34,588 nt of DNA from a virus. Of the stretch, positions 12,001-17,563 are shown piece by piece. Position 1 is the stretch's first letter. The number at the start of each line of letters is the position of its first letter. Location: the IMG/VR virus record IMGVR_UViG_3300025869_000044, positions 1 to 34,588 of that record; one strand, given 5' to 3'. The translations under genes were made by a program, and so were the position numbers. Below the pieces are notes generated by a model. The model saw only the letters and a program-made list of their open reading frames with translations. It was not told the DNA's origin and did no database searches.

Positions 12001-13035
12001 GTTCACATAAGCAGTTTTATTGTTTTCTAATTTAGCTATTGATGCTGTGTAGTGTGTTGGGAAGTTTTCATTTTCTGGATCGGTAACCACATTGAAAGAA
12101 ATAGGAGTTTTTAAAGCAGATTGTTCTAATTGTTCTTGGTTGTATATGTCTTTTATACTAGAAAACTTTATTACACCACCAATTTCTTCTGTCGTGAACT
12201 CATGATTAGTATCGTTTATAGTAAATACATACGGATATTCTTCAGGTGACCTTCTTCTTCTAATTCTTTTTGATCGTTTAAATCTACTACTAGCGCGAAT
12301 ACTTTTCTTCTTTATATGTCTTTTTTGTCTTTCCTTATCAGCTTCATCGCCTTTTATATCACCATCAGGTGGTTTTGGAAGTTCATCTACATCCGTAACG
12401 CCTGCGCCAAGAGAGTCCACTTCCGATTCTTCTGAACTAAATATAGAGAACTCTTCTTGTTGAGTTGATTTACCACTAATAGAAAAAGCTGATGATGTTG
12501 TTTCTCCACCAACAACTTCTCTTTCCATAGAACCAAATCTTTTTTCTACAGCAGTTAGTCTTGGAGAGGAATAAAATTTTATAGGTTGTACATTTATTTC
12601 TGCTGTATTTATTATAACTTCTTTGGTAAGTCTTACATTATAAACTCCTTTAAAGTCATCTGGTACTTCTTGAGTATCACTAAAATTACCAGCATCTAAA
12701 GGTATACTTTCTAACTCACCGACTATTATCATAGTAGCAACACCTGGTGCTACTGTATTGTAAACCTCTAAAGATACAGTTCTTGATGTCCCTTCTAAAT
12801 AATTAGATACAGGTTCAACATAGATACTATTACCCTTCGAATCGATAAAGTCTATTTGAAGCTCGATTCCTTTTCTCATATAAGGAGAAACCTCTATAAG
12901 AAAGGAACTCTTACCTTGAGGCAGACTTTCTGGCATATCGGATATTATGATGTGTCTGGATTTATCCTTCTCATCTACCAATACATCTATTTTTTCAAGT
13001 CCAAGTAGTCTATTGAATCTTTTTACGATGGCCAT
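1..13035 (-). CDS. Giant modular tail fibre protein, 3' end outside window
   Basis: One frame stays open from ATG at 13035 to the left edge: 4345 codons with no stop seen, so the C-terminus is missing. An AGGA Shine-Dalgarno lies 5' of the ATG. Residues 1-200 are beta-rich, about 228-258 are strongly basic (Lys/Arg runs), and about 400-620 look like a jelly-roll ending in the motif SGKWNLSDISVTP. From about residue 790 the protein is a chain of Ser/Gly/Thr/Asn-rich units with recurring IGGF, GQITAS and ITANTITANTAGTI motifs and ten copies of an FFLG...QFISGSNGNIEISSS-type module, as expected for a beta-helical shaft. Two cupredoxin-like domains interrupt it near residues 2835-2940 and 3051-3151. 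Near residue 4155 the motif VGIGTNSPTHTLDVEG is of the kind that precedes C-terminal S74 chaperone/peptidase regions in phage fibres, so such a domain may follow outside the window. Role as host-contact fibre is inferred from architecture. Confidence 0.85.
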   Translation of the reverse strand, partial: MAIVKRFNRLLGLEKIDVLVDEKDKSRHIIISDMPESLPQGKSSFLIEVSPYMRKGIELQIDFIDSKGNSIYVEPVSNYLEGTSRTVSLEVYNTVAPGVATMIIVGELESIPLDAGNFSDTQEVPDDFKGVYNVRLTKEVIINTAEINVQPIKFYSSPRLTAVEKRFGSMEREVVGGETTSSAFSISGKSTQQEEFSIFSSEESEVDSLGAGVTDVDELPKPPDGDIKGDEADKERQKRHIKKKSIRASSRFKRSKRIRRRRSPEEYPYVFTINDTNHEFTTEEIGGVIKFSSIKDIYNQEQLEQSALKTPISFNVVTDPENENFPTHYTASIAKLENNKTAYVNTPFTKQDNFGNYRILSMEATGKVHYTKEPSASYSITNIVSYADVTLSHLRTFSGELFKAKVYVKAEGSFDDYKLLAEVPIESPELMINNNSVGIGERTGYFVSDTDLNTYWEKFGGTNGLSTATSTTTASFDNSGSLDSVMVSGSISSFTDQIRFQQKDVYRFNLSKGIDYDLSFNAVGEKGTDGRALLMVYVSGSSVRQQTDLHFDETVQNTVDEPSQYGKRMGVLEIEAGNDVKKEFGLVRHNFNSDLTGNAKVQFRIISGKWNLSDISVTPSTDTGFSPSFVNFKQELPPELIHKRPETLEFLTEFYDINNNLADEVAVTTGSVFTGANIVITGDDNVLSHNLFIGGDTTGSGIHMGGTSSTLPEDGYSEGATGSGFIRSLGYLGFESASNSALGGKKGFMIYSGSVLPNSGEDYKGVGLELVGASGSLKFRTSPSVFDVQADSFFVGKTTSQFISGSGEKIEISSSNFHLDNAGNVDMTGTITAQAGNIGGFNIEDSRLTAGSGNSSVTMSGADQLFRFGSGSAFDTTAVDGILFGRDTDGKYKFAVGKGESYIVFDGTSVNIRSEDINVTASVFSIDVDVFKLSSNNLFISSSAGGFISAGNPRPSGITGTNKGIFINGRDPSDTKPKFLVGAANGNRISFDGDNIFMSSSGFFLGSSTQFVSGSDGNIEISSSNFHLDNSGNVIMSGKVTANEGSIGGFSITNDALSSANFLISGSSTGNNFFISSSNFNVKASGDVTASALDLTGGSVGGLTVTEGQIAVGSILKLKDSGQITGSSVLFTGGKIGGFTIDADEIKSTNVLIDSANEKITLGSANAIKLQGGGTDNFIAMGSKSTFSNEGTGTAGIIIGMDGTNPQAEFVKNSTNYFIFDDGIDIQTDTLVASGSSITLETPKFFLGKTSTNFISGSNGNIEISSSKFHLTKEGNVTGSAILLGNKGAGQFLQFVNNTLTVQGAITADSIAVPSAATTPSSSIASTGLLTTVSASIGGFDITSAEIKDKDGNLRLKSSGQITGSNVLFNGGKIGGFTIDADEIKSGTNIALDSTNKKLTINNATFGNEGIQLEFNSGTPRLYVGDGSNEFVKYDGSSVDIRTKKLNASGSSITLETPKFFLGKKTNQFVSGSNGNIEISSSNFHLTPQGNVTMSGEITAAGGTIGGFIIGDELTSAAGTLILRGASGIITASNALISGDITANTITANTAGTIGNFSINSVGIKSSNSNLILSASGQITASDAKITGDITANTITANTAGTIGNFSINSVGIKSSNSNLVLSASGQITASDALLDGTINVTGTGTIAGWKLASARFNNSNDTFRINSAGSITIKNHAFGQSGFQIIENSGTTQFYVGNGTNRFIKFDGSNVDIGTEKLTASGSSINLGAPSFRLGSASNFISGSGGTLLIQNSGTTTLSGSAVTIETPKFFLGKKGSQFVSGSNNLIEISSSKFHLKNNGDVIMNNITASNANVSGKMTATSGEIGGFTIGDDLSNSAGSTLKLKGSSGQITASAAQITGDITANTITANTAGTIANFQINSTEIKSANENLRLKANGQITASAAQITGKITATSGQIAGFSIDGNTLTATNFTLDASGKRITLGTGNNIFIADGDEGIQLGHATFASAPFSVTKAGLVKATSGTIGGWTLSGTQISSNNLIMDSAGVIQTSDYASNTKGWRLSPANGGEAEFQNVKIRGTLSTAVFEKETVNAVGGQLYIANSTAITGSATIAATAATMSVVNVGGFVANEVLSAKKVSATGFATEYMLVQSASRDFPSSETDFRGKLFVVRGYNSGSTGDSGSLGDVANTSQSFEPGQVIVSTGKIGTGFIRLNANPNDVTTPYIDIVERTGSGVYDVDLKARLGDLSGLSSGLLYGNASPGFGLFTENVFLQGAITATTGSFTGKVHVGTTDGIVIDGNAKKLYQGAGTHNDDDTGFYMDSTGKFSLGEKLIWDGSTLTVTGAINITSGTGFATPSSVSGSFPNATSVSASLNASSSALQSNINASSSALQTNINTVETNVSGAFTSTSASLSSKIMTDANGKIVKTPSTSGLSGLILKSTHLGFASSGTFKAFIGSTGNFLFKNDDDNLISFGQSTSVGDGTTTSNLVLKAANAYLSGSSINLLTSRFLFGDSSNFISGSNGDLRIFSTGDTTLSGSSVTLETPKFFLGKKGSQFVSGSNNLIEISSSKFHLKNDGNVIMNQITASNANISGKITTDDITATGGTIGGFNIGASSITSQAGGLTLNGTGGITGSKFLLTGGTITSDVTILGSLSAGSIATGPGGGQITAQITTLGFARFVSASIGGFDIDGTTISDTSNKLIMSSSGQITGSSVLFDGGKIGGFEISATQIKKGTKFILDTASNNGQLQLGDANSVSSNNAGVYINGDGDFAFVVDANNKLFNDGGFNLLTSKAVISGSSVQIKTSDFFLGKTGAQFISGSNNNIEITSSMFHLDPANNKVAISGSITATEGKIGGMLLENNKLKSQYGDGTVITKVVTVVGGNKYYIDGVDRPTLELKVGNTYRFDNSDSSNGAHPFRFATSADGTIYSTGVTVNGSQGFAGAYVEIAVTADTPSTLYYRCTAHGSMGGQLNIITIGTLELNGINGQITGSDVLISGGKISGSNLEINVPNVTMSGSSVDIRTPKFFLGGTGQFISGSNSNIEISSSVFHLDPSNNTMTISGSITAAGGTIGGFDIGTNKIQSATNGSSTAITVTNNGSSYYIFDGVNQPTLTFVVGNTYVFTMSSGVMSSHPFRFATSEDGTIYSTGVTITSTTATIVVTSATPSTLYYKCNSHSGMGNSISVVSPSLILNGANGQITASAANITGDIVANTITANTAGTIGQFTLDSVGLKSSDGALVLSGSGQITASAAQITGKITAQTGTIGGFNIGTDLDATSGTLKLKGASGQITASDALINGNITAETINATGSGVIGGFTLDAHSLTSTGVEINNSTQTLFISSSDFKVDHSGNVTASNISMSGAVIASSGEVGGFRIGTDLDSTSGTLKLKGASGQITASNALINGNITATTINATGSGIIGGYNIGTTKLETINSHGSNKFTSMSFDSTDNKGILLKNFNSTNNLQSSIQLRTQNSQNRANMSLFAEDATGAGAGGNSALLDFLVDSDNPDVSVTGRGYDGTTSYYLIQDIAPATKGVIFRMNADGPFNHYGDINGSDSGILFQVTASDNSTRAFIGKKDGAHLDFDGTNMFMSSSNFFLGSSGQFLSGSNGNIEISSSAFHLTKDGNVTMSGKVNATSGEIAGFNIGSTELTKIHSLGSNAFISASIDIGDGTTPNIKLKRLLDNDANDFHQAQMQTTNTLATVIAQDQTDANTIANASLRATGGTAEVAAKAVANEFIANATLKSDPSGEGALFYVNTDNIGIVSHRNITGASGKIGVLAQVSQSSGTTHHAHFFAGKDGGSHIHYNGSTDELFMSSSNFFLGGGGQFISGSNSNIEISSSAFHLDPSNNTMTISGSITAAGGTIGGFTIESDKLSSINGDVNANASSSLSPFTFEIESRGGVNQDIFTLQNPPAKPAFVQFSSKYDVNHVDINKLRIENVAETTSSTFNLTSHISQSGATPVTASINMKVGSLLGDAGHLNSGISLEGGSTVPSVARFSVVNTQVSNSIDSFAAFTAKGQLGSGFVVDSNEKSNFFFAGTKTGAGTGGAGQYIRALGSFGLHIVAGNFSMVGGLTRITNAHLTSSNLLTPTFTNVGASTFSSVPQFSAGLRVGLASTGATLTKEGTLGIKLTISGSSVFEAEDSNIGGFGRQAYTVFNEDGLDTDFRIESSGNANMFYVNAGSNRVGIGTNSPTHTLDVEGTGSLDHLRVLKRSIFGNTSVGTGNAAHQFYGLGGGYSTHFAMYDEDGEEIMKASGRAADTTLKFEFGDVAGVANGTIYTVDDLNTKHVFDGGFVDITNTTDATNATGDTGALRVEGGASIAKKVYVGTDLSAGGTITAEQLTSTDDASIAGTLEAATVATHHWQMKPWAAGSTRY
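1528..1674 (-). repeat. Module copy nearly identical to 3916-4062
   Basis: This stretch and 3916-4062 match almost base for base over roughly 140 nt, differing at only a handful of positions, mainly near the FFLG end. Other module copies differ far more. Recent duplication or gene conversion is inferred. Confidence 0.8.
3583..3885 (-). other. Cupredoxin-like domain B inside the giant fibre
   Basis: Residues about 3051-3151. It is a paralogue of domain A: HPFRFATSEDGTIYSTGVT is almost identical, followed by TLYYKCNSHSGMGN. Candidate copper ligands are His3098, Cys3138, His3141 and Met3144, again C-x2-H-x2-M, with 40 residues from the first His to the Cys. It is shorter than domain A in the loop before the last strands (no counterpart of NGSQGFAGAY). 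Retention of all four ligand positions in two diverged copies argues for selection. Confidence 0.7.
3916..4062 (-). repeat. Module copy nearly identical to 1528-1674
   Basis: Partner of the 1528-1674 copy; see that entry. This copy sits between the two cupredoxin-like domains, whereas the other lies in an ordinary shaft segment. Confidence 0.8.
4216..4533 (-). other. Cupredoxin-like domain A inside the giant fibre
   Basis: Residues about 2835-2940 of the giant fibre. The segment YYIDGVDRPTLEL...GNTYRF is followed by HPFRFATSADGTIYSTGVT and then TLYYRCTAHGSMGG. Residues His2881, Cys2927, His2930 and Met2933 fit the four ligands of a type 1 blue-copper site, and the C-x2-H-x2-M spacing is that known from amicyanin. 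Metal binding is inferred and not shown. The surrounding sequence is ordinary fibre repeat, so this is an inserted domain. Similar HP.RF...TLYY.C..H segments recur in marine phage structural proteins. Confidence 0.7.
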
Positions 13036-13128
13036 TAATGATTTTCCTATATTTTGATATCATTAATAAATATCATAACTTAATTATTTTAATATTTATT
13101 ATATGTACAAAATATGGAGATTATCGGT
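13036..13128. promoter_or_regulatory. Divergent intergenic region with imperfect palindrome
   Basis: This AT-rich gap separates the leftward giant fibre gene from the rightward ribbon-helix-helix gene. It holds inverted arms TGATAT (13055-13060) and ATATCA (13070-13075), part of a 21-bp imperfect palindrome. On the minus strand TATAATAAATA (13103-13093) contains a perfect -10-like TATAAT about 60 nt before the fibre start, but no convincing -35 box was seen. The same 11-mer lies at 32607-32597. A related palindrome lies at 21557-21584. Binding by the adjacent regulator is a hypothesis. Confidence 0.4.
13116..13120 (+). promoter_or_regulatory. RBS that sets the start of the RHH gene
   Basis: GGAGA lies 8 nt before the ATG at 13129. 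It overlaps the alternative ATG at 13114, which has no Shine-Dalgarno of its own, so the 13129 start is preferred. Confidence 0.6.
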
Positions 13129-13299
13129 ATGAAAAAGAAATATTCTTTTACTATAGAAGAGAACCTAATGGAGTGGTTTAGAGTATATGCTAAAGAAGAA
13201 AGTACTACTATGAGTGCTTTACTTAATCAGCATATACTAAGACTTAAACGAGGGGGAGAAAAACCCAAGAACTTATTATCTAGTCAAAAGATACGTTAG
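13129..13299 (+). CDS. Small ribbon-helix-helix (Arc/CopG-type) DNA-binding protein
   Basis: The 56-residue protein begins MKKKYSFTIEENLMEWF. It shows the ribbon-helix-helix plan: a short N-terminal strand (KKYSFTI, residues 3-9), helix 1 (about 10-22, EENLMEWFRVYAK), a turn (EESTT), and helix 2 (about 28-40, SALLNQHILRL), followed by a basic tail. Such proteins dimerise, place the paired strand in the major groove and usually repress from palindromic operators. An in-frame ATG at 13114 would add five residues, but GGAGA favours 13129. It is the only plus-strand gene here, divergent from the giant fibre and overlapping the end of the Mre11-Rad50 gene tail to tail by 20 nt. The adjacent palindrome at 13055-13075 is a plausible target. 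Exact subfamily cannot be stated. Confidence 0.7.
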   Translation: MKKKYSFTIEENLMEWFRVYAKEESTTMSALLNQHILRLKRGGEKPKNLLSSQKIR

Positions 13300-16200
13300 A
13301 AAATTTATCTTCTTTCTTTATTTCTAATAGGGTATCCACAGCATCTCTCATAGAATCTATATGAGAAACAATCATTGTAAATTGAAACTGAGTTTTTAAA
13401 TACTGAAATAAATTATAAACTGAGTTTAGATTGTCTGAATCCATAGTTCCCCAACCTTCATCGATTGCTAAGAAGTTAGCCGCTGGTAAGTTAGAAACAT
13501 TAATCAATCCCACACGCATGGCTAGAGAGGAGATAAATCGTTCCATACCGCTACTTAATTCAAGAGGCCATACATTATCATCATCATATACTATGTAACA
13601 ATTTATATTCTTACCATCCATTTCTAATATCATAGAAAAGTCTACAATTTGTGCCAGTATATCATTTACAGCACCTTCAATAGTTGGAAGTGCTTTAGAT
13701 ATTAACTCATAAGGTATACCATCTCTCTTGATAGCATCCATATAATATTGATAAGCAGCATACTTACCTTCTAACTCTTCTACCTTTTTGATATTAGACA
13801 TTATGTTTCTACGATTGGTTTCTAATACTTTAATCTCACCATTTACAGATTGTAACTTTTTATCCAACTCTTCTATATCAACCTCTAACCTATCAGAATC
13901 ATTTTGTTCAGCATCAATAGAGTTGTGTAAGTCTTTGTTAAATAAAATATCTTTTTCTTGTTCATGATAAAGATTAATCTTATCTTCGATAATAGCTAAC
14001 TGACTTATAAGATTCTTTTTCTTTTCCGTAGTTAGTTTTTGTTCACTATCTACTTTACTAATATTAGAAGTCAATAAATTAAAATCACTTATACAAGAAT
14101 CCATTTGTTTTTTATGAGCAGTAATATGAGATAAACCATTTATTATACTCTCTAACTCAGATGACTTCTTTAGAAAAGTATCTGCTAAAGTTTTATCCTC
14201 ATTTAGTTTTTCTCTTGTCTCTATAGCATCTAATGTAAAAGGATTACTCATACAATAATCACAATTAGGATCGTGTTCTAAGTTACCTAACTTTTCAATC
14301 TTTTCTAACTTATGCTGAACTTCAATCTTTAGTTTGTCTATCTCTATCTGATGGTTTGATTTTTCTAAACTATATTGTTCGAACTGAGCAAACTTTTTAT
14401 CTACTTCATTTTCTTTAAAGATATTTATCTTTTCAGTTAGTTCGGTTTCTTCAACCTTATGTTGTTCAGAAAGTGTTTTGAGTTTACCAAACTTTTCATC
14501 TGTAGAAGCTAGACTATTATTAAGAGAAGACTTTCTTTCTTCTAACTCATCCAAGCTACCGACAGTATCGTCAACCTTTTTAAGTTTCTTGGTAAGACTT
14601 ATAATCTTTTTATCTGACTTCTTTTTGTTAGTAACCATTTCTTTTTTTGTTGCAGTTAACTCTCTTGACTCTTTTCTAAAATCAGTTAGACTTTCTTTTA
14701 TTTGAGCCAAATCTGTATCATAGTTGTTATCTCTAAAAGATTTCAGTAAAGATTGTACATCGTGTATCTCATCACTAGCTAAATTATAAAGTTGGTCAAA
14801 TACACCAATACCCATAAATTGTGCAAGTAAGTCTTTTCTTTCTTTTTGTGTCTTGTCAATAAATACAGTTGAGTTTGTTTGTAGAGAAAGTGCTGTCATT
14901 ATAAAGTCATCATAGGTTCCTATTATCTTACGAATATTTACATCTGTAGTTCTTCGTTGGTCACCATTTAGAGATACTTTTTCATTAGCATCATCATAGG
15001 TATAGAAATCTACATTTACTTTAACATGACCATTTGATTGTTTTTTAGCATTTCTTTCTATAAAGTATTCTACACCCTCAACCTCTAAAGTAGCTTTACA
15101 ACTAAACCAATCTTTTTTGTTGTTAAGAACATTGATTGCTTTATAAGCTCTTGAAGACCTATCGAATAGACAGAAAGAAAGAGTATCTAATAAAGAAGAT
15201 TTACCTTGAGCGTTTGGAGCAAACAAACCAACAATACCATTTAGTTTAGTAAAGTCAACTATGTTGCCTTCGCCATAAGAAAACATATTATCAAACTCTA
15301 ACTTCTTAACTTGCCAGTTCACACCTCTATTTACATCATCTTCAGGTAATCTACCATTTAACTCTTCGTTTATCTTTTTGATATCAATCAGAGTAGCATC
15401 ATCTACGAAGTGATTTGTTTTTAGGTATTCATCTATTAGATTAAATTGATAATCAGCATCTCTTATGTTACCAACTGCTATGTGTTGTCCTCTAACCTTA
15501 TCGGTAGAGTATATAGAGTCTGTCTTTGTAACAGATACTTCTTTGATTCCATACTTACTATGAATAAGACTCATAGCTTTCTTTAGTTGTGATGGTGTGG
15601 TGTTGGCTACCCTAACTCTTAATCTAGCCTTTTGTGGTATATCAGGACAATCAGGTACTTTACCATCATCTATGTTTATTGTATAATAGCCGTAGTCATT
15701 CGGTACTTCTATGTACTCAGAAGTTCTCTTAGGAACATCCCACAATAAATAACCATGACTTAATCCCTCTCCATGATTCTGTTGAACCAATGAACCGCAA
15801 TAAGAAATGGTTTCCTCTTTATTGAGATGCTGTCTTTTGTGGATGTCACCCAGCAATCCCATATCGTAACCTTTGAACTTGGATATATTTACATCAGATG
15901 GCAGTTTGAATCCCAAGTCCGTTTCTGACTTATCAACTGTTCCATGAAACAGAACTACTTTAGTATCACCTTCAACATCTTTAGCCTCAATATAATCGTC
16001 TTCTTTTTCCCACACATCCCATACGACAAACTTTACATCGGCACATTTATACACGCCACTATTCTTTAAATAATGTAAGTTGGGGTGCTGTAAGTTATTT
16101 ACAATAGGAGTAAGAACATCCATTCTCGATATGTTATTTAAGTTACAATCGTGATTACCTGCGATTAATATCGTAGGACATATATCAGATAGATTCTTAA

Positions 16201-16435
16201 ATAAACGAGAAAGCTGATCGACTAATTCAGGCGACATTTCGGTTTTTGAATGAGCTATATCACCACCGATATAGACTACGGCATTATCTTTATGTTTTTT
16301 TACTTCTTCGTATGTACGCTCAAAGACTTCTTCATATTCTTTATGTCGCTTTAAATTTCTGATTTGGATATCAGATATATGATGAATGTGCTTTAATTTA
16401 CGAAAAGGTACTTTTACAACATTTTCTTTAATCAA
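13280..16435 (-). CDS. Fused Mre11-Rad50 (gp47-gp46 / SbcD-SbcC) recombination nuclease
   Basis: A single 1051-residue polypeptide carries both subunits of the end-processing complex. Residues 1-365 are a calcineurin-like phosphoesterase: D22-I-Q24, GGDIAHS (D59, H62), AGNHD (N94, H95), LFHG (H164) and GDIHK (D197, H199). Residues 373-1051 are a Rad50/SbcC-type ATPase: Walker A APNAQGKSS (K412), Q519 as Q-loop candidate, long coiled coils about 560-890 split by a zinc-hook CDYC (C725, C728), signature LSSGMERF (961-968), Walker B FLAIDE (D992, E993) and a SHID histidine (H1025). T4 gp47 and gp46 are separate proteins of about 340 and 560 residues, and the domain order matches their gene order. 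Start is TTG, supported by AAAGGA 6 nt upstream; the start overlaps the TGA of the preceding gene. The first motif has Gln where DxH is usual. Expected role: resection of DNA ends for recombination-dependent replication. Confidence 0.93.
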   Translation of the reverse strand: MIKENVVKVPFRKLKHIHHISDIQIRNLKRHKEYEEVFERTYEEVKKHKDNAVVYIGGDIAHSKTEMSPELVDQLSRLFKNLSDICPTILIAGNHDCNLNNISRMDVLTPIVNNLQHPNLHYLKNSGVYKCADVKFVVWDVWEKEDDYIEAKDVEGDTKVVLFHGTVDKSETDLGFKLPSDVNISKFKGYDMGLLGDIHKRQHLNKEETISYCGSLVQQNHGEGLSHGYLLWDVPKRTSEYIEVPNDYGYYTINIDDGKVPDCPDIPQKARLRVRVANTTPSQLKKAMSLIHSKYGIKEVSVTKTDSIYSTDKVRGQHIAVGNIRDADYQFNLIDEYLKTNHFVDDATLIDIKKINEELNGRLPEDDVNRGVNWQVKKLEFDNMFSYGEGNIVDFTKLNGIVGLFAPNAQGKSSLLDTLSFCLFDRSSRAYKAINVLNNKKDWFSCKATLEVEGVEYFIERNAKKQSNGHVKVNVDFYTYDDANEKVSLNGDQRRTTDVNIRKIIGTYDDFIMTALSLQTNSTVFIDKTQKERKDLLAQFMGIGVFDQLYNLASDEIHDVQSLLKSFRDNNYDTDLAQIKESLTDFRKESRELTATKKEMVTNKKKSDKKIISLTKKLKKVDDTVGSLDELEERKSSLNNSLASTDEKFGKLKTLSEQHKVEETELTEKINIFKENEVDKKFAQFEQYSLEKSNHQIEIDKLKIEVQHKLEKIEKLGNLEHDPNCDYCMSNPFTLDAIETREKLNEDKTLADTFLKKSSELESIINGLSHITAHKKQMDSCISDFNLLTSNISKVDSEQKLTTEKKKNLISQLAIIEDKINLYHEQEKDILFNKDLHNSIDAEQNDSDRLEVDIEELDKKLQSVNGEIKVLETNRRNIMSNIKKVEELEGKYAAYQYYMDAIKRDGIPYELISKALPTIEGAVNDILAQIVDFSMILEMDGKNINCYIVYDDDNVWPLELSSGMERFISSLAMRVGLINVSNLPAANFLAIDEGWGTMDSDNLNSVYNLFQYLKTQFQFTMIVSHIDSMRDAVDTLLEIKKEDKFSNVSFD

Positions 16436-16653
16436 GTATTATCCTTTATGAATTTTTTGACTTTATTAATTTTGCTATTTGGTACTATTATATCCCAAGA
16501 TGTTTCTTCGGATAAACTGCCACTTTCATAATAAATAGTGACAGAATTTCCCAAATCAAATTTTTTCTTTGTCTGTTCAAAAAGCTCGACATCAGTAATG
16601 TGGATTTTCCATTCCTCATCATTAAATTTCCATATATTTTTTTGTTTTGCCAT
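16432..16653 (-). CDS. Small protein between primase and Mre11-Rad50, function unknown
   Basis: A 73-residue, charged protein starting MAKQKNIWKFNDEEWKIH, rich in Lys, Glu and aromatic residues, with alternating strand-like segments (SVTIYYESG, WDIIVPN) and a C-terminal basic helix (KINKVKKFIKDN). I do not recognise its family. It overlaps the primase by 32 nt and the Mre11-Rad50 start by 4 nt (TTGA), so the three genes are probably translationally coupled. Its position suggests an accessory role in replication or recombination, but nothing in the sequence proves it. No signal peptide or membrane segment is seen. Confidence 0.7.
   Translation of the reverse strand: MAKQKNIWKFNDEEWKIHITDVELFEQTKKKFDLGNSVTIYYESGSLSEETSWDIIVPNSKINKVKKFIKDNT
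16442..16447 (-). promoter_or_regulatory. RBS for the TTG start of the Mre11-Rad50 gene
   Basis: AAAGGA on the minus strand, 6 nt from TTG at 16435. The nearby ATG (in AAAATG) is out of frame, so TTG is the best start. Confidence 0.6.
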
Positions 16654-17563
16654 GTAGTTTCATCCTCATCAAATCAGAGAAAGAAGTTTGTTCGGTTTCT
16701 TTTATAAGATTAATAACTTTTTTAAATCCCATATCAGAAGGATCTTCCTCTGAAAGATTAACGTAATAAACATTGATACCATTCTTCATCAGATTATCTG
16801 TCATTTTTATAGAATCTGAAATAGCATCACTATCTAATAATATATATATCTGTTTAACTTGTTTTTCGTATATTTTTTTCATTAATGATTTTGGTATGGT
16901 TTTACCAAAAAGAGGGATAGCGTTTCTTCTGATTGCTATAGCATCAAATACTCCCTCACATAATACAATCGGTTCATTCCAATTAATAAATAAATCAAAC
17001 CCTATAACATCTTTAGATACAGGTGGATTCTTATATTTAAAGCCGCCACCATAGATATCTCTACCAACAAAGTAATTTAAATCTCCATCTGAGCTATAAG
17101 AGGGTACGATTATCCTATTAGAATATAAACCTTCCTCACAATAACCCATACCATATCTTATGATATCAATTATTTTAATGCCTCTACTATTTAGATAAGC
17201 CATAGCATGTTTTTTTATAATACTAACATCATCTTTCCAAAGTGGTTTAAATTCATTCGGCAATCTTACTATATCTTTTTGCTTGCTTTTCTCATATTTT
17301 GATGATAGTGATTTGGGCTTTCCTACTATGTCTGATAGCTCATCGAATTGTTCTCTACTAGCTTTTAACTTCTTAAATAACTGAAATAGATTGTGGCCAC
17401 CTTGATTGGATACCCAACAATGCCATTTCTGAGTTTGTGTGTTTATTTGGAGTTTAGGTTTGTGATGTGATATGAATGGTGACCAAAACATATACTCATT
17501 TGATTTTTTGAGTCTTCTACCGTGATTTCCTACAACTCTATTGAGAAGATTTATTATTTTCAT
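16622..17563 (-). CDS. DnaG-type DNA primase with TOPRIM domain and degenerate zinc ribbon
   Basis: This 313-residue protein has the layout of a short phage primase. The N-terminus resembles a CHC2 zinc ribbon (SPFISHHKPKLQINTQTQKW, then HCWVSNQGGHNLFQLFKK, residues 28-65), but ligand cysteines are mostly replaced: Ser28, Ser32 and Ser52 stand where Cys is usual, leaving His34 and Cys49. The middle (about 110-185) resembles the DnaG N-terminal catalytic region: YLNSRGI, RYGMGYC, IIVPSY and YFVGRDI. A TOPRIM domain follows: VLCEGVFDAIAI (Glu203), ILLDSDAISDS (Asp244, Asp246) and the EEDPSD loop. It would lay RNA primers for lagging-strand synthesis. It overlaps the upstream nuclease by 26 nt. 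No helicase domain is attached. A Zn-free fold or a primase with altered template recognition is possible. Confidence 0.88.
   Translation of the reverse strand: MKIINLLNRVVGNHGRRLKKSNEYMFWSPFISHHKPKLQINTQTQKWHCWVSNQGGHNLFQLFKKLKASREQFDELSDIVGKPKSLSSKYEKSKQKDIVRLPNEFKPLWKDDVSIIKKHAMAYLNSRGIKIIDIIRYGMGYCEEGLYSNRIIVPSYSSDGDLNYFVGRDIYGGGFKYKNPPVSKDVIGFDLFINWNEPIVLCEGVFDAIAIRRNAIPLFGKTIPKSLMKKIYEKQVKQIYILLDSDAISDSIKMTDNLMKNGINVYYVNLSEEDPSDMGFKKVINLIKETEQTSFSDLMRMKLHGKTKKYMEI

Noticed and set aside
1-13035. Repeats that at first look like a CRISPR or tandem satellite array
   Set aside because: Unit length and spacing are irregular and every repeat is in frame within one protein; no conserved short repeat with unique spacers.
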